This document shows, in pieces, positions 22,348 through 30,621 of a stretch of DNA of 34,882 nucleotides. Source of the stretch: Planctomycetota bacterium (lineage in GTDB: Bacteria > Planctomycetota > UBA1135 > UBA2386); contig JAEUHS010000055.1 of NCBI GenBank assembly GCA_016794035.1, forward strand, positions 75,351 through 110,232, written 5' to 3'. A program made the translations under genes and the position numbers. The notes beneath the pieces were generated by a model that had not been told where the DNA came from, made no database searches, and saw only the letters and a program-made list of their open reading frames with translations. Position 1 is the stretch's first letter, and each line of letters opens with the position of its first letter.

Positions 22348-24324
22348 ATGCCGCTGCGCCCGCTGCTGCTGTTGCTCACCGCCGTCGCCACCACCATGCT
22401 GCCGGCGCAGGATCCGCCGCGCCTCGTCACCAGCCGGCCGACCGGCGCGCCGCTGCTGCAGTTGCCGAAGGAGGACGACGCGTTCGGCTTCGTGGTCTTC
22501 GGCGATCGCACCGGCGGGCCGAAAGAAGGCATCCACGTGCTCGAGCAGGCGGTCGCCGACACCAACCTGATGGACCCCGACCTCGTGCTGACGGTCGGTG
22601 ATCTGGTCAACGGCTACAACGGCCACGACGAGTGGCACGCACAGGCCGCCGAGTACAAGGCGGCGATGGGCAAGCTGCGCATGCCGTGGTTCCCGGTCGC
22701 CGGCAACCACGACGTCTACTGGCGCGGCCCCGGCAAGCCCGACGGCGAGCACGAGCGGGACTTCGAGGCGGTGTTCGGGCCGCTGTGGTACGCGTTCCGC
22801 CACAAGCAGTGCTGGTTCGTCGTGCTCTACTCCGACGAGGGCGACCCGACGACCGGCAGGAAGGACTTCAACGACCCCGCCTGCCAGCGCATCGGCGAGG
22901 CGCAGTTCACCTGGCTGTCGCAGACGCTGCAGCAGGCCAGGGGCGCACGGCACGTGTTCGTGTTCCTGCACCATCCGCGCTGGCTGACCCAGCAGTACGG
23001 CACCGACTGGGACCGCGTGCACACCTTGCTGGCCGCGAACGGCAACGTCACGGCCGTGTTCGCCGGCCACATCCACCGCATGCGCTACGACGGGGTGAAG
23101 GACGGCATCCAGTACTACACCGTCGCGTCGGTCGGCGCCTATCTGGAGTTCGAGGCGCCCGAGGCCGGCTACCTGCACCAGTTCCACGTCGTCACGGTGC
23201 GGCCCGCGGGCATCACGGTCGCCGCGCTGCCGGTCGGCACCGTGCTGGACGCCCAGGCGATCACCGGCCAGCTCAGCGAGGACGTCGACCTGCTCGCGAC
23301 CGAGCTGCGGCCCGTCGTCACGCAGTGCGTCGCTGCCGGCGCCGAGGCGCCGATCGCGCTGGACGGCGCCGTCGACGCGGTCGTCACCGTGCAGTACCAC
23401 AACCCCGCCACCCGCGCGATCGAACTCGAACTGATCCCGGCTGCCGAGGCCGGCTTCGTGTTCGCCCCCGACCACCAGCACCTGGTGATCGCCCCGGGCG
23501 GCGACGGCGCGACGACGTTCGCGGTGCGGCGCGCGGCCGATCCGGCGCTCGGCTTCACGCTGCCCGCGCTGCAGCTGCGCTGCGACTACCTCGCCACCCA
23601 CCGCCGCGTGGCCGTGCCGACCCGACCGCACGACCTGCCGCTGCCGCCGCCGGCCGATCTCGGCCGCAGCGACGCCGCCCGCGAGGGCGTGCTGGTGCTG
23701 GACGGCAAGGCGGCCTGCCTGCAGGTCGACGCCACCGCGATCCCGCTGCCGGACGGGCCGATGACGCTCGAGGCCTGGGTGCGCGGCGAGGACTACGGCG
23801 CGCGCTGCGCGCTGGTCGCGAAGACCGACGACAGCGACTACGCGCTGTTCGCCAGCAAGGGCGCCGCCGAGTTCACGCTGTGGCTTCGCAACGGCTACGC
23901 GCGCGCGACGGCGCCGGCGGGCACGCTGCAGCCCGGCCGCTGGCACCACGTCGCGGGCGTGTTCGACGGCAGCGAGGTGCGCTGCTACGTCGACGGCCGG
24001 CTCGTCGCCGCCAACCCGGCCGACGGCCCCCGCCGCAGCAACCCGCTGCCGCTGTTCGTCGGCGCCGACCCGGACGGCAAGGGCCGGCCCACGTCGCACT
24101 TCGCCGGCACGGTCGACGAGGTGCGGCTGTCGCGGGTCGCGCGCTACGCCGGCGCGACGTTCGTGCCGCCGGCTCGGCACGTGCCCGACGCCGACACGCT
24201 GCTGCTGCTGCACCTGGACGCCGACTTCGGGCCGTGGACGGCGGACGCGTCGGGCCACGCCGCGCATGCGATCCGCCGCGGAACCGCGCACTGCACGGTG
24301 GAGTCGCGCCCCGCGCCCCGCTAA
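22348..24324 (+). CDS. exported metallophosphoesterase with C-terminal LamG domain
   Basis: A 658-residue exported enzyme. The signal peptide covers residues 1-20 (PLRPLLLLLTAVATTMLPA), with Gln21 the predicted mature start. The calcineurin-like phosphoesterase domain (about 45-320) has all five metal-site motifs: FGDRTGG, TVGDLV, GNHDVYW, LHHPRW and GHIHRMRY. A beta-rich spacer follows. A LamG/concanavalin-like domain occupies about 450-640 (MTLEAWVRGE, RWHHVAGVFDG, RCYVDGRLV, GTVDEVRLSRVARY). It probably hydrolyses a phosphoester outside the cytoplasm while LamG binds glycan or protein. ATG 22348 gives the clean signal peptide; GACACT 6 nt upstream could be a weak -10. The next gene starts 10 nt downstream. 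Confidence 0.93.
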   Translation: MPLRPLLLLLTAVATTMLPAQDPPRLVTSRPTGAPLLQLPKEDDAFGFVVFGDRTGGPKEGIHVLEQAVADTNLMDPDLVLTVGDLVNGYNGHDEWHAQAAEYKAAMGKLRMPWFPVAGNHDVYWRGPGKPDGEHERDFEAVFGPLWYAFRHKQCWFVVLYSDEGDPTTGRKDFNDPACQRIGEAQFTWLSQTLQQARGARHVFVFLHHPRWLTQQYGTDWDRVHTLLAANGNVTAVFAGHIHRMRYDGVKDGIQYYTVASVGAYLEFEAPEAGYLHQFHVVTVRPAGITVAALPVGTVLDAQAITGQLSEDVDLLATELRPVVTQCVAAGAEAPIALDGAVDAVVTVQYHNPATRAIELELIPAAEAGFVFAPDHQHLVIAPGGDGATTFAVRRAADPALGFTLPALQLRCDYLATHRRVAVPTRPHDLPLPPPADLGRSDAAREGVLVLDGKAACLQVDATAIPLPDGPMTLEAWVRGEDYGARCALVAKTDDSDYALFASKGAAEFTLWLRNGYARATAPAGTLQPGRWHHVAGVFDGSEVRCYVDGRLVAANPADGPRRSNPLPLFVGADPDGKGRPTSHFAGTVDEVRLSRVARYAGATFVPPARHVPDADTLLLLHLDADFGPWTADASGHAAHAIRRGTAHCTVESRPAPR

Positions 24325-24334
24325 CCATATCGGC

Positions 24335-25186
24335 ATGGTGAGCCGCAGTTCCTCCAAGCCGACGCCGGCCGCGGCGGGCAAGCGCCTGACCGCGCGCACC
24401 GCCGACCGCCACGACCTCTACCAGCGCAGCGTGCAGGCGCCCGAGACCGACGCGGCGTTCTATGCGCGCTGGTTCAAGAAGTACGCGGGCCGCGAACTGC
24501 GCGTGCTGCGCGAGGACTTCTGCGGCACCGCGCTGCTCGCGTGCCACCACGTGAAGCGCCATCCCGACAACCGCGCCATCGGCGTCGACCTCGACGGACC
24601 GACGCTGGTCTGGGGCCGCGAACACAACGTGCGCCCGCTGCTCGACGCCGAGCAGCAGCAGCGTCTGACGCTGCTGCAGAAGAACGTGCTCGACGTGCAG
24701 TCGCCGAAGGCCGACGCGATCCTGGCGCTGAACTTCAGCTACTCGGTGTTCAAGACGCGCGCCCAGCTCGCCGCCTACGTCCGCAACTGCCACCGGTCGC
24801 TGCGACCCGGCGGCGTGCTGTTCGTCGACGCCTGGGGCGGTCCGGACGTGCTGCGGCAGCAGACCGATCGCACGCGCCAGCGCGGCTTCACCTATCTCTG
24901 GGAGCAGCGGCGCTACGACCCGATCAGTCACGAGATCACCTGCGCGATCCACTTCGAGTTCGCGGACGGCACCAGGCTGCGCGACGCGTTCGTCTACGAC
25001 TGGCGCCTGTGGACGCTGGCCGAGCTGCGCGAGCTGTTCGTCGAGGCCGGCTTCGTGGACGTGCACGTGCTGTGGGAAGGCACCAACCACAAGACCGGCG
25101 GCGGCAACGGCGTGTTCCGCCGCAAGGAGCGCGGCGACATGGACGAGGCCTGGATCAGCATCGTGGTCGGCCGCAAGCGCGACTGA
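24335..25186 (+). CDS. class I SAM-dependent methyltransferase
   Basis: A 283-residue cytosolic methyltransferase. The N-terminus (DRHDLYQRSVQAPE) and the SAM loop REDFCGTALLA identify a common uncharacterised bacterial family. The acidic motif II is IGVDLDGPTL, motif IV is ILALNFSYSVF, and motif VI is RPGGVLFVDAWGG. The C-terminus carries a beta sheet with FVYDWRLWTLAEL, common in small-molecule methyltransferases. The substrate is unknown. The start is 10 nt after the phosphoesterase stop (or GTG three bases later), so cotranscription is likely; a hairpin follows the gene. Confidence 0.9.
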   Translation: MVSRSSSKPTPAAAGKRLTARTADRHDLYQRSVQAPETDAAFYARWFKKYAGRELRVLREDFCGTALLACHHVKRHPDNRAIGVDLDGPTLVWGREHNVRPLLDAEQQQRLTLLQKNVLDVQSPKADAILALNFSYSVFKTRAQLAAYVRNCHRSLRPGGVLFVDAWGGPDVLRQQTDRTRQRGFTYLWEQRRYDPISHEITCAIHFEFADGTRLRDAFVYDWRLWTLAELRELFVEAGFVDVHVLWEGTNHKTGGGNGVFRRKERGDMDEAWISIVVGRKRD

Positions 25187-25202
25187 AGCGACGCGCGCGA
25201 AC

Positions 25203-25230
25203 TGCCGCCGCCAACGCGGGTTCGGCGGCA
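25203..25230 (+). terminator. hairpin after the methyltransferase gene
   Basis: TGCCGCCG (25203-25210) pairs perfectly with CGGCGGCA (25223-25230). Past a CC bulge, AAC pairs with GTT around a GCGG loop. It begins 17 nt after the stop codon. There is no U-tract. Confidence 0.5.
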
Positions 25231-25355
25231 ACCGCGGCCGTATCGCGACGACGCTTGCGCACGTGAGGCACGATCCCAACAATGCCCGCCCCCTTGCACT
25301 CTCACGCTGCGCCCGCGCCGCCGACGGCGGCCGCGAGCAGGCAGGACACTCGGTC

Positions 25356-26432
25356 ATGAACACCCTCGTCATCCTCGGCGCCGGCAAGATCGGCCGCATG
25401 GTCTGCCATCTGCTGGCCAAGTCCGGCGACTACTCGGTACGCATCGGCGACGCGGCGCAGGCGCCGATCGACATGCTGTCGCGCCGCTATCCCAACGTGC
25501 GCGGCCAGGTGGTCGACTTCGGCAACTCGCAGAGCCTCGACGCGCTGCTGCAGGGCGCCTGGGCGGTGATCAGCTGCGCCCCGTACCACTGCAATCCGCT
25601 GATCGCGGAGCGCGCCAAGGAACACGGCGTGCACTACTTCGACCTGACCGAGGACGTCTGGGTCACGCAGCAGGTCAAGGAGCTGGCCGCCGACAGCCGG
25701 ACGCTGTTCGCGCCGCAGTGCGGGCTGGCGCCGGGCTTCATCACGATCGTCGCCAACCACCTGATGCGATCGATGACCGAGGTCACCGACCTGCACCTGC
25801 GCGTCGGCGCACTGCCGCGCTACCCCAGCAACCGGCTGAAGTACAACCTCACCTGGAGCACCGAGGGGCTGATCAACGAGTACTGCAATCCGTGCGAGTC
25901 GGTGCTGCACGGCGAGCTGACCTCGGTGCCGCCGCTCGAGCAGCTCGAGCGCCTGACGATCGACGGCGGCGAGTACGAGGCGTTCAACACCTCGGGCGGC
26001 CTCGGCACGCTGGCGATCACGCTGAAGGACCGGGTCAAGAACGTCAACTACAAGACGATCCGCTACCCGGGGCACTGCGAGCTGATGAAGTTCCTGCTGC
26101 ACGACCTGCAGATGCAGGAGCACCAGGGCATGCTGCGCGACATCTTCGAACGCTCGATGCCGGCGACGTTCCAGGACCAGATCGTGATCTTCGTCAGCGC
26201 CACCGGCACCTACCACGGCCGGCTGACCGAGCGCACCTATGCGAAGACGATCTACCACCAGCAGATCGACGGCGAGAACTGGAGCGGCATCCAGATCACG
26301 ACCGCGGCCGGCGTCACCGCGATCGTCGACATGCTGCACGAGGGCAAGCTGCCGTCGAGCGGTCTGCTGAAGATGGAGACGATCGACTACGAGGCGTTCC
26401 TGCAGAACCGCTTCGGCAAGTACTACGCCTGA
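25356..26432 (+). CDS. saccharopine-dehydrogenase-family oxidoreductase
   Basis: A 358-residue NAD(P)-dependent enzyme. The N-terminal Rossmann loop is LVILGAGKIGRMVCHLL. CAPYHCNPLIAERAKEHGVHYFDLTED is split by family-typical spacing, and LAPGFITIVANHL marks the saccharopine dehydrogenase C-terminal fold. The family includes the enzymes of lysine breakdown through saccharopine and carboxy(nor)spermidine synthase-like proteins; length (~360) and motifs fit the short bacterial form but do not settle which reaction. ATG 25356 begins right at the Rossmann strand. It stands alone between two hairpins, so it is probably its own transcript. Confidence 0.88.
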   Translation: MNTLVILGAGKIGRMVCHLLAKSGDYSVRIGDAAQAPIDMLSRRYPNVRGQVVDFGNSQSLDALLQGAWAVISCAPYHCNPLIAERAKEHGVHYFDLTEDVWVTQQVKELAADSRTLFAPQCGLAPGFITIVANHLMRSMTEVTDLHLRVGALPRYPSNRLKYNLTWSTEGLINEYCNPCESVLHGELTSVPPLEQLERLTIDGGEYEAFNTSGGLGTLAITLKDRVKNVNYKTIRYPGHCELMKFLLHDLQMQEHQGMLRDIFERSMPATFQDQIVIFVSATGTYHGRLTERTYAKTIYHQQIDGENWSGIQITTAAGVTAIVDMLHEGKLPSSGLLKMETIDYEAFLQNRFGKYYA

Positions 26433-26441
26433 GCCACCGAT

Positions 26442-26471
26442 CCGGCGGCAGCGGACCGGGCGCGCCGCCGG
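26442..26471 (+). terminator. hairpin after the saccharopine-dehydrogenase-like gene
   Basis: CCGGCGGC (26442-26449) pairs perfectly with GCCGCCGG (26464-26471). Past one bulged A, GCG pairs with CGC, leaving a 7-nt loop. It begins 9 nt after the stop codon and separates this gene from the porin-cupredoxin-kinase operon. There is no U-tract. Confidence 0.55.
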
Positions 26472-26566
26472 CAGGATGCGGCCCCACCGTGGACGTCGCG
26501 GATCCCGTCGTTCGAGGTCGCACCGCGGTCAAGTCGGGTTCCCCGGCGGGCCGATGGGACCGGACG

Positions 26567-27775
26567 ATGGGAGCATCTTCGAGAGTCGGCGCCGTCCTCG
26601 CCCTCGCGGCCGGCGTCGCCACCCAGCAGCCTGCCGTCGGCACCGATCTGGGTGAACACCAGCACGGTTCGATGCGCGAGGCGCTCGGCTCGGCGACGCG
26701 AACGCTCGACGACTGGATCGACCGCTTCCAGCTGTCGGGCTTCGTCGCGGTGCGTGCGTTCGACACCGAATCGCGCGGCGCGGCGCCCGACGGAGCGGTC
26801 GGCATCCAGGCCGCGAGCCTGTTCGTCGAGGCCGACGTGCACGACGTGGGCTCGGCGTTCCTCGAACTGCGGCTCGACTACTTCCAGGAAGCGGGCCAGA
26901 ACGAGAGCGGGCTCGGCGAGGCGTACTTCACCATCGACGACGCGTTCGGACTCGGCGCCGACGCCGCCGTCGCGCTGCGCCTCGGCCGCTTCGACCTGCC
27001 GTTCGGCGAGTACTACCTGGCCGAGGATCCCGGCGACAACCGGCTGATCGGCTTCCCGGCGGTGATCCCGTACCGCTGGGACGAGGGCGTCATGGCGTTC
27101 GCCGACCGCGGCAGTTGGGGCTGCCACGCGGCGCTGACCGACGGCACCTACAGCCGCAACTCGCAGTCCGGCATCGCCCCGGCCGTCACCGCGCGCCTGC
27201 ACGCACGGCCGGCCGAGTCGCTGTACGTGAGCGTCAGCGGCATGTACATCCACGCCGCGGACGCGAGCGCGATCTGCTTCGGCGGCTCGGTGATCACGCC
27301 GGTGACCGGGTCGGCGACCGGCTCGAGCCCGAGCACCGAGGTGCGGTCGCTGCTCGGCAGCGTCGATGCCTCGTGGCAGCTCGCCGAGGCCCTGCACCTG
27401 CAGGCGTCGTTCGGCGGTGGCCGTATCGACGACCGCATCGGAGCGTTCGATCGCACGATCCTGTGGTGGATGGTCGAGCCGACCGTGCAGCTCGCCGCCA
27501 ATCTCGACGCGACGCTGCGCTGGAGCGGCGGCGGCACGTTCGACGACGCCGAGGGCTTCCGTTTCGAGGCGCGCCCGTACGGCAACGGCGCCGCGACCTA
27601 CGGCTTCGACCTGTCGAGCCTGCAGCGCGTGGCGCTGGGCCTGCGACAACACGTGCACCCGAACCTGATCGTCAAGGCCGAGGTCGGGTTCGACCACTTC
27701 GTCGCCACCGACGTCAGCGGGCGGCCGAACGACACCCGCACGTTCACGGCCGCCGAAGCGGTCCTGACCTTCTGA
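26567..27775 (+). CDS. outer-membrane porin-like beta-barrel protein
   Basis: A 402-residue exported protein. The signal peptide is residues 1-19 (VGAVLALAAGVAT), with Gln20 the likely mature start. A short coiled segment (MREALGSATRTLDDWIDRF) precedes alternating strands with amphipathic periodicity. The motif LRLGRFDLPFGEYYL followed by LIGFPAVIPYRWDEGV is like phosphate-selective (OprO/P-type) porins and other 16-strand barrels. It ends with the hydrophobic TFTAAEAVLTF, a C-terminal phenylalanine typical of outer-membrane barrels. Only two Cys residues. It is the first gene of a tight operon, with 5 nt to the haem/copper protein; a joint role in moving a solute, metal or electrons across the outer membrane is an inference. 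Confidence 0.82.
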   Translation: MGASSRVGAVLALAAGVATQQPAVGTDLGEHQHGSMREALGSATRTLDDWIDRFQLSGFVAVRAFDTESRGAAPDGAVGIQAASLFVEADVHDVGSAFLELRLDYFQEAGQNESGLGEAYFTIDDAFGLGADAAVALRLGRFDLPFGEYYLAEDPGDNRLIGFPAVIPYRWDEGVMAFADRGSWGCHAALTDGTYSRNSQSGIAPAVTARLHARPAESLYVSVSGMYIHAADASAICFGGSVITPVTGSATGSSPSTEVRSLLGSVDASWQLAEALHLQASFGGGRIDDRIGAFDRTILWWMVEPTVQLAANLDATLRWSGGGTFDDAEGFRFEARPYGNGAATYGFDLSSLQRVALGLRQHVHPNLIVKAEVGFDHFVATDVSGRPNDTRTFTAAEAVLTF

Positions 27776-27780
27776 GCCGG

Positions 27781-28761
27781 ATGCGCCCCCTCGCCGTGCT
27801 GCTGCTGTCGACCGTGGCCTGCGCCCAGGAGGCGCCGGAACCGCTGCCGACGATGAAAGAGATGTCGACGGCGGTCACGGCGCTCGAACACGCGCTCACC
27901 ACCGGCACCCGCGCGCACTTCGCCGCCCCGCTGCGCCAGCTCACGGATGCGCTGCCGCGGCTGCGCCGCGCGACGTTCCGCGACCCCGAGGCGGCGGCGG
28001 CCGCGATCGCCGAACTGGCGGCGGCGGTCACCGACCTCGGCACCCCCGTCGGCGACGGCGCGGCCAGCGATCCGTGGGACCTGAAGCGCCTGCGGCGGGC
28101 CTGCACGGACTGCCATCTGCAGAACCGCGCCGGCAACCAGGACCGCGGCCTGTTCCCGAACCACGGCGGCCTCGTGACCGGCGTGCTCGCCGTGACCGAG
28201 AAGGACGGCACCGGGCGCACCGACCGCAGCGGCGTGGTGGTGTTCCTCGAGGCCGAAGGTCTGTCGGCGCCACCGCTGCCGCGCAAGCCGCAGATCTCGC
28301 AGCAGGGCCGCCGCTTCGCGCCTTCGGTGCTGACCGTGACGCCCGGCACGACGGTGCGTTTCCCGAACGACGACGTGGTGTTCCACAACGTGTTCTCGCT
28401 GTCGCGCGGCAACGCGTTCGACCTCGGCATCTACGGCCAGGGCATCGAGCACGAACGCGTGCTGGCGCAGCCGGGCCTGGTGAAGGTGCACTGCAACATC
28501 CACCCGGACATGGCCGCGGACGTCCTGGTGCTGGCCACGCCGCACACGGCCATCTCCCACGGCAGCGGCTTCTGGGCGATCCCCGACGTCGCGCCCGGCG
28601 ACTACACGCTGCGGGTCTGGCACCCGCTCGCCGACGAACAACGGCTGCCGCTGCGCGTCGGCGACGGCGCGGCCGTGACCCTGCCGCTGCTGGTCCGGGA
28701 GACCAGGCCGCGCGTGCAACACCTCGACAAGAACGGGCGTCGCTACGACGCGAAGTACTGA
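27781..28761 (+). CDS. exported cytochrome c'-like / cupredoxin fusion protein
   Basis: A 326-residue exported electron carrier with three parts. After a signal peptide (residues 1-15, mature start Gln16), residues ~22-116 are helical and end in RRACTDCH: Cys108, Cys111 and His112 form a c-type haem site near the end of the last helix, as in cytochrome c'/c556 four-helix bundles, with Met25 or Met28 a possible distal ligand. Residues ~125-250 are a cupredoxin: His202 (VVFHNVF) and Cys238, His241 and Met244 (VHCNIHPDM) form a type 1 copper site. Residues ~255-310 are a carboxypeptidase-regulatory-like beta sandwich (FWAIPDVAPGDYTLRVWHP). Similar cupredoxins are often labelled methylamine utilisation protein without proof. 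It lies 5 nt after the porin gene and 8 nt before the kinase gene. Confidence 0.88.
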   Translation: MRPLAVLLLSTVACAQEAPEPLPTMKEMSTAVTALEHALTTGTRAHFAAPLRQLTDALPRLRRATFRDPEAAAAAIAELAAAVTDLGTPVGDGAASDPWDLKRLRRACTDCHLQNRAGNQDRGLFPNHGGLVTGVLAVTEKDGTGRTDRSGVVVFLEAEGLSAPPLPRKPQISQQGRRFAPSVLTVTPGTTVRFPNDDVVFHNVFSLSRGNAFDLGIYGQGIEHERVLAQPGLVKVHCNIHPDMAADVLVLATPHTAISHGSGFWAIPDVAPGDYTLRVWHPLADEQRLPLRVGDGAAVTLPLLVRETRPRVQHLDKNGRRYDAKY

Positions 28762-28769
28762 GCAGCACG

Positions 28770-30578
28770 ATGCGACTCGGCTTCCGTGGACGACTGGTGC
28801 TGGGCGTGACGACGCTGGTCGTCGCGTTCGCCGGCGCCGCCGTCTCGGTGCTCAGCGTGCTTACCGGCCAGTTCGTCGCCCGCCAGGCGCAGCGGCAGGT
28901 GGAGGAGTGCCGCGACGGCTTCCGCCGCCAGATGGAGAACCGGCTGGCGGCGTGGCGCAGTTCGACCGAGGCGATGGCCCGCACGCCGTTGCTGCTGGCG
29001 ATGGCGGCGATCCCGGACGTCGACGAGAAGACGGCCGCGGACTGCCTCGACGACTTGCGCGCGCCGCTGGTCGTCGTGCTCGACACGAACGGTCGTGTGC
29101 TCGCCAGTCGCGGCTGCTGGCCGCCCGGCAGCGACCTGCACGCGATGCCCGGCGTCGCCGAGGGCCTCGCCGGCACCGACAGCGACCGCGCGTGGAAGCT
29201 CGGCAAGGGGCTGGCGCTGGTCGCGGTCGCGCGGCTCGAGCAGGGCGACCGGGTGCTCGGCCTGCTGGTGCGCGGCGAACGGGTCGACGACACCCTGGCC
29301 GCCAGCATCGGCGCGATCGCGGGGCGCGACGTGCTGTTCCTGCGCGACGGCAATCTGCTCGGCGCCAGCTGGCGCGGCCCGCGGCCGCAGCACACCGACT
29401 TCACCTCGTTGCGGCACCTGCGCCACGACGGCGTGCCGATCAGCGGCCTGACGGCGACGCCGACGGTGGACAACCTGCCCCGGGACGGCCTCGCGGTGCG
29501 CCTGCACGCCGACGCCGGCGTCGCCTGGCTGTCGCACGACCTGCAGGAAGTGCACGCGCTGCGTCGGCAGGCCTACGCGTGGCTGCTGCTGGCCGGCGCG
29601 ATCCTGGCCCTGCTCGGCATCGCGTTCGCCGCGCGCATCGCCGAGCGCCTGTCGCGACCGTTGCGTCGCCTCACCAACACGTCGGATCGCATGGGCCGCG
29701 GCGACCTGGCGACGCGCGTCGACGACGCGGGCCTCGACGCCGAGTTCCGCCAGCTGGCGCAGTCGTTCAACGCGATGGCCGCGACGGTGCAGACGCTGGT
29801 GCGCGAGGTCACCGACAAGGCGGCGCGCGCCGAGGCCGGCAACCGGGCCAAGGACGCGTTCCTGACTTCGATGAGCCACGAACTGCGCACGCCGCTGACC
29901 GGCATCCAGTCGACCGCGGCGCTGCTGCAGCAGTTCGGCGACGAGGCGTCGCCGGCCGAACGCGCCGAGTTCCTCGACACGATCCTGCGCGAGAGCGAAC
30001 GCCTCGGGCAGAGGATCAGCAGCGCGCTCGAGTTCGCCAGCCTCGCCGGCGGCCGCGTGCGCTGGACCGTCGGCCGCGTCAGCCTGCTGGCGTTGTGCGA
30101 ACAGGCCTGCCGGCGCCTCGCCTGCCTGCTGCCGCTGAAGCACGTCGACCTGCAGGTCGTCTGCGCGCCCGACGCGATGCTGCAGGGCGACCGCGAACAC
30201 CTGACGCAGGCCGTCTACCACCTGCTGCACAACGCCTGGACCTGGAGCCCGACCGAAGGCGCCGTCGAGGTCACGGTGCGCGACGTGCCCGGCGGGTTCG
30301 TCATCGAGGTCGCCGACCGTGGTCCCGGCATCCCCGCGCACGAACGTCAGCGCGTGTTCGATTCGTTCTCGCAGGGCGGCGACGTGCTGGTCGACAAGCC
30401 GGCCGGCATCGGCATCGGGCTGAAGATCGCCGCCGAGATCGCCGCGATGCACGGCGGCGCGATCGACTACGACGACCGACCGGGCGGCGGCGCGTGTTTC
30501 CGCATGCTGCTGCGCTGCGAGGACCGGCCGATCGACCGGGTGGTCGCCAGCGCCGCCGAGACCGCCACCGCCGACTGA
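28770..30578 (+). CDS. membrane sensor histidine kinase
   Basis: A 602-residue kinase. TM1 is at about residues 8-30, followed by a large periplasmic sensor (~31-265, of no family I recognise) and TM2 at ~269-289. HAMP follows at ~290-345 (SRPLRRLTNTSDRMGRGDL), then HisKA with phospho-acceptor His370 in SMSHELRTPLTGI. The ATPase domain has Asn488 (HNAWTWSP) and Asp516 (DRGPGIP) and GIGIGLKIAAEI. All catalytic residues are present, so it should autophosphorylate. No receiver domain is attached and no response regulator lies nearby, so its partner is elsewhere. Its gene starts 8 nt after the haem/copper protein, suggesting it senses a ligand, metal or redox state linked to that protein. Confidence 0.94.
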   Translation: MRLGFRGRLVLGVTTLVVAFAGAAVSVLSVLTGQFVARQAQRQVEECRDGFRRQMENRLAAWRSSTEAMARTPLLLAMAAIPDVDEKTAADCLDDLRAPLVVVLDTNGRVLASRGCWPPGSDLHAMPGVAEGLAGTDSDRAWKLGKGLALVAVARLEQGDRVLGLLVRGERVDDTLAASIGAIAGRDVLFLRDGNLLGASWRGPRPQHTDFTSLRHLRHDGVPISGLTATPTVDNLPRDGLAVRLHADAGVAWLSHDLQEVHALRRQAYAWLLLAGAILALLGIAFAARIAERLSRPLRRLTNTSDRMGRGDLATRVDDAGLDAEFRQLAQSFNAMAATVQTLVREVTDKAARAEAGNRAKDAFLTSMSHELRTPLTGIQSTAALLQQFGDEASPAERAEFLDTILRESERLGQRISSALEFASLAGGRVRWTVGRVSLLALCEQACRRLACLLPLKHVDLQVVCAPDAMLQGDREHLTQAVYHLLHNAWTWSPTEGAVEVTVRDVPGGFVIEVADRGPGIPAHERQRVFDSFSQGGDVLVDKPAGIGIGLKIAAEIAAMHGGAIDYDDRPGGGACFRMLLRCEDRPIDRVVASAAETATAD

Positions 30579-30621
30579 GCAGGCTGGTTCGCCCGGCGGG
30601 CAGCGGCCAGAATCCCCGGCC

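Noticed and set aside
27781..27840. Possible lipoprotein signal in the haem-copper protein (Cys14)
   Set aside because: The residues before Cys14 (Ser-Thr-Val-Ala) are a poor lipobox, while ACA followed by Gln16 fits signal peptidase I and the pattern of the other exported proteins.
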